This document shows positions 31,049 to 39,085 of a DNA stretch of 64,000 nucleotides, in pieces. This DNA comes from Pseudomonas floridensis. GTDB taxonomy: Bacteria > Pseudomonadota > Gammaproteobacteria > Pseudomonadales > Pseudomonadaceae. The stretch lies in contig NZ_MUIO01000009.1 of assembly GCF_002087235.1 (NCBI RefSeq), positions 81,981 through 145,980 on the forward strand, in the 5' to 3' direction. Under the pieces are notes generated by a model. The model made no database searches, had not been told where the DNA came from, and worked only from the letters and a program-made list of their open reading frames with translations. Position 1 is the first letter of the stretch; each line of letters begins with the position of its first letter. Made by a program: the position numbers and the translations under genes.

Positions 31049-31666
31049 TTACAGAACGGCCAGCAGTTCCACGTCGAATACAAGTACGCTGTGCGGCGCG
31101 ATGCTGCCCACGCCCTCAGGGCCGTAAGCCAGCTGGCTCGGTACGTACAAACGCCATTTGCTGCCGGTGTTCATCAGTTGCAGCGCCTCGGTCCAGCCAG
31201 CGATCACGCCGCTGACCGGGAATTCGGCCGGCTCACCACGATCGTACGAACTGTCGAAAACGGTGCCGTCGATCAACGTGCCATGGTAGTGAGTGCGAAC
31301 CTGATCTTCACGGGTCGGCTTCGGGCCGGTGCCTGTGGTCAGCACTTCGAACTGCAGACCCGATGCCAGCGTCGTCACGCTTTCACGCTTGGCATTTTCA
31401 GCCAGATAAGCCAGACCGGCACCCGCCGCCTTTTCAGCCTTGGCAGCTGCTTCGGCCTGCATGATTTCGCGGATGACCTTGAAACTGGCGGACATCTCTT
31501 CCTGGCCGACACGGCTAGGCTGACCGTTGAACGCATCAGTCAGGCCCGCCAGGATGGCATCCAGGTTAACGCCCGGCGGAGGGTTGTCGCGCAGTTGATC
31601 GCCCAGCTGACGGCCGATGCCGTAGCTGACGCGGGTTTCGTCGGTGGACAGATTGACTTCGGACAT
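31049..31666 (-). CDS. fklB: FKBP-type peptidyl-prolyl isomerase FklB
   Basis: Macrophage-infectivity-potentiator-like PPIase. The 205-aa protein has an N-terminal helical dimerisation region (about 1-95, with VSYGIGRQLGDQL) and a C-terminal FKBP domain (GLQFEVLTTGTGPKP, VRTHYHGTLIDGTVFDSSYDRG, VIAGWTEALQLMNTGSKWRLYVPSQLAYG). No signal peptide is seen, so a cytoplasmic location is likely, unlike FkpA/Mip. The ATG at 31666 replaces an upstream in-frame ATG five codons earlier. It is an isolated minus-strand gene. Confidence 0.93.
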   Translation of the reverse strand: MSEVNLSTDETRVSYGIGRQLGDQLRDNPPPGVNLDAILAGLTDAFNGQPSRVGQEEMSASFKVIREIMQAEAAAKAEKAAGAGLAYLAENAKRESVTTLASGLQFEVLTTGTGPKPTREDQVRTHYHGTLIDGTVFDSSYDRGEPAEFPVSGVIAGWTEALQLMNTGSKWRLYVPSQLAYGPEGVGSIAPHSVLVFDVELLAVL

Positions 31667-31817
31667 GACACTGCTCCGCAAAGGGGCGCACGGTTGGCGA
31701 ACGTAAAAACCTGCACGGCTTTCACGACTCGCTCAAGAGTACCCCGAACAAAAGGGCAGGCAGACTAGCACAATTGGCCTGAAAGGCCCTACCGCCGCCG
31801 TAAAGCGTGCCGTGCCG

Positions 31818-32126
31818 TCAGGACCAGGAAGAGTGAAACGAGATCGGCATGCGCATCTCGGAGCGGTCGTTGACCGGCATTCCGCAGAGTTCGTCGTGTA
31901 CCACGCAGTGGACCAGATAAAACGGCACAGCGGGCAGATCCTTGAGCAAGTCCCGCGCATGCTCGACCGAGCGCAAGTGCAGCACCTTGCCCGCAGGGTC
32001 CTTGAGCATTCCGGAGCTGCCCTGCATCAACACTTCCAGCAGGTAGATACCGCCCTCGATAGAGATCAGATTCAGCTCATTGATCCGACCGGCCTGAGCG
32101 TGCTCGGTAAGTTCCTGATAATTCAT
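31818..32126 (-). CDS. DUF6482 family protein
   Basis: A 102-aa cytoplasmic protein of unknown function, MNYQELTEHAQAGRINELNLIS at the N-terminus and a block LLKDLPAVPFYLVHCVVHDELCG that resembles the DUF6482 proteins common in Pseudomonas. Fold is predicted alpha/beta; there is no catalytic motif I recognise. The CxxxHDELC arrangement could bind a metal but this is speculation. It lies 150 nt from fklB on the same strand. Confidence 0.75.
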   Translation of the reverse strand: MNYQELTEHAQAGRINELNLISIEGGIYLLEVLMQGSSGMLKDPAGKVLHLRSVEHARDLLKDLPAVPFYLVHCVVHDELCGMPVNDRSEMRMPISFHSSWS

Positions 32127-32209
32127 GATCGATCCTCTTTCGTGATGTCTGAAAGCGTCGCAAAGGGACTTTTTACAGCACCCCGAAACAACAATCCAGA
32201 AACGAAACC

Positions 32210-32245
32210 GCCCGCCTTACGCTCGATTTCAAGCGTTGGGCGGGC
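32210..32245 (-). terminator. Hairpin after the UPF0114 gene
   Basis: GCCCGCC and GGCGGGC with inner arms ACGCT/AGCGT form a long imperfect stem. On the minus strand it is followed by GGTTTCGTTTC, a weak T tract, 30 nt after the stop of the membrane protein gene. Confidence 0.65.
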
Positions 32246-32273
32246 GCAGGCAAAGCGTGATGCAGTTGACGGG

Positions 32274-32780
32274 TCAGTGCCTGGACTGCTTGTCGAGCTT
32301 GGTCAGCTTGTCCAGATACCCCATCGCAAAGGCCGAGATCACGAACGTCATGTGAATGATCACGTACCACATCAGGTATTCGGTCTTGATGTTGGTCGCG
32401 TCCATGAACACGCGTAACAGGTGAATGGACGAGATCGCCACAATAGAGGCCGCTACTTTCATCTTCAACGAAGATGAGTCCATGGTGCCCAGCCAGTTGA
32501 GCTTTTCCTTGTCCTCATCGATGTCCAGTTGCGAGACGAAGTTCTCGTAGCCGGAAATCATCACCATGACCAGCAAACCACCCACCAGCGCCATGTCGAT
32601 CAGTGACAGCAGCACCAGAATGAGATCGGCCTCGGCCAGACTGAAAATGTTGGGCAGGACGTGAAAGATTTCCTGAAAGAATTTCAGGCACAGCGCCAGC
32701 AGACCAAGGGATAACCCGAAATAGATCGGTGCCAGCAACCAGCGCGATGCATACATGGCATTTTCGAAGAAACGTTCCAT
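32274..32780 (-). CDS. UPF0114 (YqhA) family membrane protein
   Basis: A 168-aa integral inner-membrane protein with about four hydrophobic segments (near 15-35, 53-77, 105-125 and 140-160) and the family signature [12 protein letters not shown]. The N-terminus [25 protein letters not shown] is typical of YqhA. Function is not established. The ATG at 32780 is used; an ATG four codons upstream exists. Confidence 0.88.
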   Translation of the reverse strand: MERFFENAMYASRWLLAPIYFGLSLGLLALCLKFFQEIFHVLPNIFSLAEADLILVLLSLIDMALVGGLLVMVMISGYENFVSQLDIDEDKEKLNWLGTMDSSSLKMKVAASIVAISSIHLLRVFMDATNIKTEYLMWYVIIHMTFVISAFAMGYLDKLTKLDKQSRH

Positions 32781-32878
32781 TGAGACTCGCAAGTGTGGTG
32801 AAAAAGACGCGCGAGTATATCAGCGGGAACGTGCGGCTCTAGCTGTGCGACAAAATAACGCACAGAAACCGGGAGGTA

Positions 32879-33208
32879 TCAGAACGGGGAAGAACGCTGA
32901 TAGCTGGAGACACCCCTGTTGATGCGGCGCAGTTCGGCCTGCATGTGCAGGGTCCAGATCGGCACGTCGTCAGCCGTCTGGTAACCGCCCAGCGTCAGGC
33001 TTTCGGCGATGCTGGTCAGCATGGACTGCGCAGCAGGCAGCCCATTGAACGGTCCCTGGGAGCGGATCGCCGAAGGCTGCTCGCCCGACATGCCGGCAGC
33101 GAACATCAGCATCCACACATCCTCATCGCCGGGAACGGGTCTGATGAGGCATTCGATACGGGTTATCAACCCCAGGCATTGACGGGTGAGGCAGAGGCTG
33201 CGCGGCAT
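32879..33208 (-). CDS. Conserved hypothetical protein (PA4575-type)
   Basis: A 109-aa protein without signal peptide or membrane segment. It starts MPRSLCLTRQCLGLITRIEC and contains CLIRPVPGDEDVWMLMFAAGM, then a Gln/Ser-rich middle and a C-terminal helix (MQAELRRINRGVSSY). The ATG at 33208 has AAGGAG at proper distance; the longer frame upstream reads into unrelated sequence. Neighbours on both sides are the ones found beside PA4575 in P. aeruginosa. No function is evident. Confidence 0.72.
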   Translation of the reverse strand: MPRSLCLTRQCLGLITRIECLIRPVPGDEDVWMLMFAAGMSGEQPSAIRSQGPFNGLPAAQSMLTSIAESLTLGGYQTADDVPIWTLHMQAELRRINRGVSSYQRSSPF

Positions 33209-33337
33209 GGCGAGCTCCTTTTCAGCAGCGGTATCACCCTCCGTTTTCACACAAGAAGATGTGCCAGTCCATTTGGCCACCACGATCAGATGACAGGATA
33301 GAAGAAAAGTCGGGCTGCAAAATCGGGCCTGATGAAC

Positions 33338-33371
33338 GGACATCGGGTGACCTTTCGATCACCCGATGTCC
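33338..33371. terminator. Perfect inverted repeat after the Lon-like gene
   Basis: GGACATCGGGTGA pairs exactly with TCACCCGATGTCC around an 8-nt loop, ending 12 nt from the stop of the Lon-like gene. No T run follows on the minus strand, so it may be a transcript-end stabiliser or a Rho-assisted terminator. Confidence 0.6.
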
Positions 33372-33383
33372 GCCACGGCAGAA

Positions 33384-35819
33384 TCAGGCTTTCAGCTCGG
33401 GCTGCAACTGCGCAGGCTCCTTCTCCAGTTCTTCCTTGAGGTCTTCGTCGCTGAGCATTTCCGCAATGTCACGCAGACGCTCGACCACCCGGGCATTGAC
33501 GCTGCCCTCAGGAAATTCGCCCTGCTCGTCCGGCTCACCGGCAGGTTCGCCCACCAGCAGACTCAAGGCTTCGTCGGCCTGACGCACCGCATAGATATGG
33601 AACTGGCCGTCGCGGACCGCCTGCACCACCCGCTCATCGAGCATCAGCGTCGTCACGTTGGCATGCGGGATAATTGCGCCCTGCTCTCCTGTCAGACCGC
33701 GCGCTTCGCACAGCCGGAAGAAGCCTTCGATCTTTTCGTTGACGCCGCCGACTGCTTGCACCTCACCGAACTGATTGATCGAGCCGGTAATCGCGAAGCA
33801 CTGCTTGAGCGGCGTACGGGACAGCGCGGAAATCAGCGTGCAGACCTCGCCCAGAGAGGCGCTGTCGCCATCCACATAGCCGTAGGACTGCTCAAGCGCG
33901 ATGCTGGCGGAAATCGCCAACGGAAATTCCTGGGCATAACGACTGCCCAGGTAACCGGTCAGGATCATTACGCCTTTGGAGTGGATCGGCTGGCCCAGGT
34001 TGACCTCACGCTCAATGTCGACGATGCCGCTGCCGCCCGGATAGACCGTCGCCGAGATACGCGCCGGCACGCCGAACGCCGAGTCGCCGACTTCCAGAAC
34101 GGTGAGGCCGTTGCACTTGCCGACCGCCGCGCCCTCGGTGTCGATCAGGATCACACCGGCCATCATGTCATCGAGAATCCGCGCCGACACACGTCCGGTG
34201 CGGGTGGCCTTGGCCTTGAGTGCACGCTCGATGTGGCCGGCGTCGGTCTTGTCGTCGCTGGCCAGTTGACGAATGAAATCCGCTTCGCTGACCAACTGGA
34301 ACAGATCACCGATGCGCGCCGACAAGCGCCCCTGATGCTCGGCCAGCCGCGCACTGTAGGTCGCCAGACGCGCAACGGCATCGGCGGTCAAGGGCGCCAT
34401 GCCCTCCTCTGAAGTGCGGGTTTTCAGCAATTGGGCAAACTGCTCGAGGGTCTCGTCGACCATCGGGATTTCTTCATCGAAATCCACCAGCACACGAAAC
34501 ATCTCCTGGAAGTCCGGATCCAGGTCCTGCAGCGTGTAGTACAACGAGCGTGAACCAATGATGACGATCTTGACGTTCCACGGAATCACCTGTGGCGTCA
34601 GTGTCACGGTGGCCACACGGCCCAACTCGCCCAGCGGCGATTCCATTTTCAGTTTGCGCGATTGCAGCGTGCGCTTGAGGGCGTCCCAGACGAAGGGTTC
34701 GCCGAGCATTTTCTCCGCTTCCAGAATCAGGAAACCGCCGTTGGCGCGATGCAATGCGCCGGGACGAAGCTGACGATAGGTGGTGTAGAGCGCGCCCTGA
34801 TCGGTGCTGTACTCGATGCGTCCAAACAGATTGTCGTACGTCGGATGCGGCTCGAACACCACGGGCGCCCCGCCATCATGGTTGTGTCCCACGACCAGAC
34901 TCGGGCTGTATTGCTCTTCAAGCAGTTTGCGGGCCTGGGCGTCGGTCTTGCTGTCATCGACCAGTTGCTCGACCAGCGTTTTGAGCAGGTACACCTGCAT
35001 GGCCTGCAGATAGGCGCAGACGGCGGCGTTCTCGGCGTATTTCTCCGACAACGGTGCCAGCAGCGGTTGCAGAGTCAACGTGATGGTTTCTTCGTTGAGC
35101 TGACGCAACTGATTGTTCGACTCGCGCTTCCACTGCGGCAGGCTGGCCAGCTCTTCGTTCAGGCGCTCTTCAAGCGCCGAGATGTCTTCATGGAAACGCT
35201 CGCGATCGGCTTCCGGCAGTTGCGAGAACTCGGCCTCGTCCAACGCCTTGCCGTCCGCCATCGGTGTGAAGGCGATGTTGGTGCTGTCTCGGTACAGCGC
35301 GATGTCTTTTTCCAGCGACAGACGCTCGATTACGTCCAGTGCGCGGTCATACCGCTGGTTGAACGCACGGTCGATCGAACTCTTTTTCTGCTGATAAGAC
35401 GGATGCTCGAACACGGCTGGAAAGGTGACCAGCAGGTTGTCGATCAGGCTGGCGATGTCGGCGATGAAGGCCTGCGCACTACCAGGCGGCAACTCCAGCG
35501 CGCGCGGCTCGCGAGGCTCGTCGAAATTGTTGACGTAGACCCAGTCCGACGGCGTCTGCATGCGCTTGCCCTCGGCCTTGAGGTAGCGCTTCACGAAGGA
35601 AAAACGGCCTGTGCCAGGCTCGCCCATGACAAACACGTTGTACCCGGGACGCGGCATCGCGACCCCGAACTGCAAGGCTTCTACCGCTCGCTCCTGGCCG
35701 AGCACACCGCGAAAGGGTTCCAGATCGTTGGTGGTCGAAAAGCTGAACTGCTCAGCGGAAAACGGACGGGTCAGCGCGTGAGGCGCCAGGCGTAGATTGG
35801 CTGCGACAGAATCGGGCAT
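33384..35819 (-). CDS. Lon-like ATP-dependent serine protease (LonB/PA4576 type)
   Basis: An 811-aa AAA+ protease. The N-terminal part carries an atypical Walker A, MGEPGTGRFS (Arg where Lys is usual), and a helical insertion of about 200 residues rich in Glu/Gln. The Walker B block is GGFLILEAEKML. The C-terminal Lon protease domain has the catalytic dyad Ser653 (DGDSASL) and Lys696 (VNEKIEGFF), at the same 43-residue spacing as E. coli Lon. It lacks the Lon N-terminal substrate domain. The family is sometimes annotated as LonB or YcbZ. Whether ATP is hydrolysed with the Arg variant is open. Confidence 0.9.
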   Translation of the reverse strand: MPDSVAANLRLAPHALTRPFSAEQFSFSTTNDLEPFRGVLGQERAVEALQFGVAMPRPGYNVFVMGEPGTGRFSFVKRYLKAEGKRMQTPSDWVYVNNFDEPREPRALELPPGSAQAFIADIASLIDNLLVTFPAVFEHPSYQQKKSSIDRAFNQRYDRALDVIERLSLEKDIALYRDSTNIAFTPMADGKALDEAEFSQLPEADRERFHEDISALEERLNEELASLPQWKRESNNQLRQLNEETITLTLQPLLAPLSEKYAENAAVCAYLQAMQVYLLKTLVEQLVDDSKTDAQARKLLEEQYSPSLVVGHNHDGGAPVVFEPHPTYDNLFGRIEYSTDQGALYTTYRQLRPGALHRANGGFLILEAEKMLGEPFVWDALKRTLQSRKLKMESPLGELGRVATVTLTPQVIPWNVKIVIIGSRSLYYTLQDLDPDFQEMFRVLVDFDEEIPMVDETLEQFAQLLKTRTSEEGMAPLTADAVARLATYSARLAEHQGRLSARIGDLFQLVSEADFIRQLASDDKTDAGHIERALKAKATRTGRVSARILDDMMAGVILIDTEGAAVGKCNGLTVLEVGDSAFGVPARISATVYPGGSGIVDIEREVNLGQPIHSKGVMILTGYLGSRYAQEFPLAISASIALEQSYGYVDGDSASLGEVCTLISALSRTPLKQCFAITGSINQFGEVQAVGGVNEKIEGFFRLCEARGLTGEQGAIIPHANVTTLMLDERVVQAVRDGQFHIYAVRQADEALSLLVGEPAGEPDEQGEFPEGSVNARVVERLRDIAEMLSDEDLKEELEKEPAQLQPELKA

Positions 35820-35991
35820 CAGTGTTCCTTACATCAGGCTGGGCAGATGTCGGCATTCTGGCGCTCGCCGCACACGACTTGCAAGGCAGGCTTTCATCGC
35901 CATGGCCACAGGATTGGTTTTCAACCCTGAGCAAAGGATTTACGGTGACATGAAACATGCGAATTTGAGCAATATTCTGCAATAGATCACG

Positions 35992-36019
35992 GAACCCTTG
36001 GAACGTGCCTAAACTCCAA
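35992..36019 (+). promoter_or_regulatory. Possible AlgU (sigma-22/sigma-E) promoter
   Basis: GAACCC (35992-35997), 17 nt, TCCAA (36015-36019), partial match to the AlgU pattern GAACTT-N16/17-TCNNA. It lies about 90 nt before the DUF3015 gene, which encodes an exported protein. No good sigma-70 pair is seen nearby. Weak evidence. Confidence 0.35.
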
Positions 36020-36107
36020 AGTGCGCGGATGGTCTTAAAAGGCCATCCGGTTTGGTGTGACACACAAAGAAACTCGACCCTTGGCTGAACATAAAGAGAA
36101 AAAAGCT

Positions 36108-36596
36108 ATGAAACGGATTCTTCTTGGAACGCTCTTCGCCGCTGTATCCATCAACGCTATGGCCCAAGCGCCAGGCGGCCCGGACTGCGGTTGGGGCAAC
36201 ATGCTGTTTGAAGGTCAACGCGGCACGCCCGCTCACTTCCTGGCTTCTACCACCAACGGCACATCGGGCAACGCCACTTTCGGCATGACGTCCGGCACCA
36301 ACGGCTGCTCCACCAACAGCGCCCTGACTTACGGCGGCAAATCCTGGCTGGCCATGAATGGCATGATGGATGAGCTTTCCAAAGACATGGCCATGGGCCA
36401 AGGCGAAGCACTGACCACCTACGCAGTCGTGCTGGGCGTTGCACCAGAAGATCGTGCACGTTTCGCCGCCGTCACTCACGAGCACTTCTCGCAAATCTTC
36501 AGCAAGGCTGACGCCACTGCCGAAGACGTTCACGCCAACACCGTCAACGTTCTGAAAAACGATCCAACCCTGGCCAAGTACGCTACCCAGGCTTAA
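36108..36596 (+). CDS. Exported DUF3015 domain protein
   Basis: A 162-aa protein with signal peptide MKRILLGTLFAAVSINAMAQA, cleaved near AMA-Q. The mature part starts with PDCGWGNMLFEGQRGTPAHFLASTTNGTSGNATFG, a DUF3015 hallmark, contains two Cys (one disulfide likely) and Gly/Asn/Thr-rich repeats, then helices. The ATG at 36108 begins the signal peptide. It is followed by a terminator and then by the DUF4105 gene in the same direction. DUF3015 has no known function; a periplasmic or outer-membrane-associated role fits the signal sequence. Confidence 0.85.
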   Translation: MKRILLGTLFAAVSINAMAQAPGGPDCGWGNMLFEGQRGTPAHFLASTTNGTSGNATFGMTSGTNGCSTNSALTYGGKSWLAMNGMMDELSKDMAMGQGEALTTYAVVLGVAPEDRARFAAVTHEHFSQIFSKADATAEDVHANTVNVLKNDPTLAKYATQA

Positions 36597-36605
36597 AGTC
36601 GTTCG

Positions 36606-36641
36606 CCCGCCCTTTCCTCGCAAAGGGCGGGATTCCCTTTT
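36606..36641 (+). terminator. Terminator after the DUF3015 gene
   Basis: CCCGCCCTTT pairs with AAAGGGCGGG around a 6-nt loop, followed by ATTCCCTTTT. Ten nt past the stop. It separates the DUF3015 and DUF4105 genes but may leak. Confidence 0.85.
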
Positions 36642-36658
36642 CTGACTAGTTGCCCTCT

Positions 36659-38512
36659 ATGCTCAAACGTCTTGTATCGCTGGCGCTGTTTGTCTGTGCC
36701 CCCTTGTGTGCGGCACCTCATGCTACCGCTGACCGTTTGCAGCAATTGGCCAACGAGCCGTTCTGGATTTCACTGGGCCACTACGAGGCAAGCAAACTCG
36801 GCGGCTGGCGCAGTTATGTGACAGATCCAAAATTTTTTCTCGCAGCCAACGGTGCCCATGACCCGCAGGCTGAGCTGAGCGCGACGCTCGATGCCATTTA
36901 TGCCCCGGTCACTCAAGAGCAGACGCATGCCCAATGCGTTTATCCGGCACGAACCCGCTGGTTGCGCGATCAGTTGAAGCTGACCAACCTGCCGACACCG
37001 GACTGCAAGGAATTCAAGGCGTGGTACAAGGATGTGGCACCGGACAGCACGGTGCTGATCTTCCCGGCGGCGTACCTCAACAGCCCGTCTTCGATGTTTG
37101 GTCATACCCTGCTGCGGATTGACCCGGCCAGCGCCCGAAGCAACAACACGACGCTGCTGAGTTATGCGATCAATTTCGGCGCGTACATCGAAGGCATGGA
37201 CAACAGCATTCTCTATGCCTGGAAAGGCTTGATGGGCGGCTATCCTGGCCTGTTCGCGCTGGTGCCCTATCAGGAGAAGCTGTCGGAATATCGCAGCCTG
37301 GAAAACCGCGATCTGTGGGAGTACCGGCTGAACCTGACGCCCGAAGAAACCGGGCGCATGGTCGAACACGTCTGGGAGCTGAAACAGATCAAGTTCAGCT
37401 ATTTCTTCTTCGATGAGAACTGCTCTTACCGCCTGCTGGAACTGCTGCAGGTCGCCCGCCCGGGGCTGCACCTGACCGAGCAATTTGGCCTGACCGCCAT
37501 TCCGACCGATACGGTCAAGGCGATCAAGGCTGCCGGTCTGGTGGAAAGCATCGATTACCGGCCTTCTCGCGAACGCGAACTGTTGAGCCGCGCCGAACCC
37601 CTTGACGCTGACGAGCAGCAGTGGGTACTGAAGGTCAGCGCTGACCAGAAACAACTCAAGGACAGCGAGTATCTGGCCCAGCCCCAAGAGCGCCGTGCGT
37701 TGATTCAGGATGCGGCCTATCGTCTGGAACGCTACCGGGCCAACGGTCTGGAGCGTGACGCCGCACGTTCGCAGCGCAGCTTCGAACTGTTGCAGGCCAT
37801 CAATCAGAACCCGCCGCCGCAACTGGACATCCCGCGCCTCGGCCTGCCGGAAGACGGCCATGAATCACGCACCTGGCAACTGGGCGCCGGCACGCGTGGC
37901 GACCGGGCCTTTGGCGAATACGGCCTGCGCATGGCGTATCACGACCTCAACGATAACGCCTATGGTTTCCCGCTGGGCGCACAGATCGAGATTCTGCAGC
38001 TCAAGGTGCGCCAGTACGAAGGCAACGATTGGCAGGTTCAGCAGCTGGACCTGGCCACCATCCGCTCGCTAACACCGCGTACCGAACTGCTCAAGCCATG
38101 GTCATGGCAAGTCACCGGCGGCCTTGAGCGCGTACTGGGCAAGCATGGCGACGAAAACCTGGTCAGCCACGTAAACGGCGGCGGCGGCGGCACCTGGCAA
38201 CTGGGCGATGACGTGTTGGGCTTTGCGCTGGGAACGGTTCGCGTCGAGCACAACAATGACTTCGCCGAATTCATCTCCCCGGCAGCCGGGTTCAACACTG
38301 GCCTGCTGTGGCGCAACCCGCTGGGCAACCTGAGTCTGGAAGCCAAGGGCGACTATTTCACCAACGGCGAAGTACGCCGCAGCGTCAGCCTCAATCAGCA
38401 GTGGGAACTGTCCCGCAACCTGGGCCTGCGCCTTAGCGCCCAGCGCGAATTCAGCCAGATGAGCTCGCCACAGAACGAAGTGATGCTTGAGGTGAAGTGG
38501 TATCACTACTAA
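36659..38512 (+). CDS. Exported DUF4105 protein with permuted papain-like motifs and beta-rich C-terminus
   Basis: A 617-aa protein with signal peptide MLKRLVSLALFVCAPLCA. The DUF4105 part (about 60-280) has SSMFGHTLLRID with His149 and DENCSYRLLELL with Cys255. A His in a GH motif followed about 100 residues later by NC is the arrangement of circularly permuted papain-fold (LRAT/YiiX-type) hydrolases. The last 220 residues are rich in alternating polar/apolar strands ending in WYHY, like an outer-membrane beta-barrel. There is no obvious ribosome site before the ATG; a TTG three codons earlier is possible. Substrate is unknown; peptidoglycan or lipid amide bonds are guesses. Confidence 0.85.
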   Translation: MLKRLVSLALFVCAPLCAAPHATADRLQQLANEPFWISLGHYEASKLGGWRSYVTDPKFFLAANGAHDPQAELSATLDAIYAPVTQEQTHAQCVYPARTRWLRDQLKLTNLPTPDCKEFKAWYKDVAPDSTVLIFPAAYLNSPSSMFGHTLLRIDPASARSNNTTLLSYAINFGAYIEGMDNSILYAWKGLMGGYPGLFALVPYQEKLSEYRSLENRDLWEYRLNLTPEETGRMVEHVWELKQIKFSYFFFDENCSYRLLELLQVARPGLHLTEQFGLTAIPTDTVKAIKAAGLVESIDYRPSRERELLSRAEPLDADEQQWVLKVSADQKQLKDSEYLAQPQERRALIQDAAYRLERYRANGLERDAARSQRSFELLQAINQNPPPQLDIPRLGLPEDGHESRTWQLGAGTRGDRAFGEYGLRMAYHDLNDNAYGFPLGAQIEILQLKVRQYEGNDWQVQQLDLATIRSLTPRTELLKPWSWQVTGGLERVLGKHGDENLVSHVNGGGGGTWQLGDDVLGFALGTVRVEHNNDFAEFISPAAGFNTGLLWRNPLGNLSLEAKGDYFTNGEVRRSVSLNQQWELSRNLGLRLSAQREFSQMSSPQNEVMLEVKWYHY

Positions 38513-38530
38513 GCCCCCACTCCACCCAGC

Positions 38531-38576
38531 GGGAGCAAACGCTCCCCTCAGTGGGAGCGGACGTGTCCGCGAACGC
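38531..38576. repeat. Hairpin and single REP element
   Basis: GGGAGC-AAAC-GCTCCC (38531-38546) can act as a terminator for the DUF4105 gene. Directly after it a REP of the same family as in the pilR-thiO gap begins with GTGG: GTGGGAGCGGACGTGTCCGC (38551-38570). Confidence 0.75.
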
Positions 38577-38653
38577 ACACATTCCCCACGTCGTTTTTAC
38601 ACATCACTCACATATTCGCTTCTAGACTCTCCTCATACGTAGAGGAAACCACC

Positions 38654-39007
38654 ATGAAGCTGCATTGGGTGTTGTTGTCGCTGGCCATCGGGCTGGCAGG
38701 TTGTCAGTCCGCCCGTGACCAGATGTTGGCTGAAGGTTATCCGCCTGGCTTTGCCGACGGTTTTCAGGATGGATGCGGCAGTGGCAAGGCGGCAGCAGGC
38801 GCGTTCACCGGGCAGTTCAAGAAAGACGTACCGCGCTACCTCAAGGACAAGGTTTACGCAGAAGGCTGGACCGATGGTTTTCGTCAGTGCCAGGCCTATC
38901 AGGAGAATCGGGGCCGTTTCGACCCGGGCCAGATATTCAATGATCGTGACCGCGACTGGGAACGGGAAAAGACGCGCAGCGCTGCAAAAGCCTATCGCCC
39001 GAACTGA
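38654..39007 (+). CDS. Small predicted lipoprotein, function unknown
   Basis: A 117-aa protein with signal peptide and lipobox LAGC (Cys17), so probably outer-membrane-anchored. The mature part has a repeated motif, GYPPGFADGFQDGCGSG and YAEGWTDGFRQCQAY, with the spaced Gly-Phe/Trp-x-Asp-Gly-Phe pattern seen twice and a Cys after each. The C-terminus is charged (FNDRDRDWEREK). Ribosome site GAGGAA precedes the ATG. Neighbouring genes give no functional hint. Confidence 0.8.
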   Translation: MKLHWVLLSLAIGLAGCQSARDQMLAEGYPPGFADGFQDGCGSGKAAAGAFTGQFKKDVPRYLKDKVYAEGWTDGFRQCQAYQENRGRFDPGQIFNDRDRDWEREKTRSAAKAYRPN

Positions 39008-39085
39008 TTGTCACGTCGCCGCCTGCAATCGGACGAAACCAATCACGCCTCCCGACGGCCCAAACCCAATTAGGGAGGACACTTC

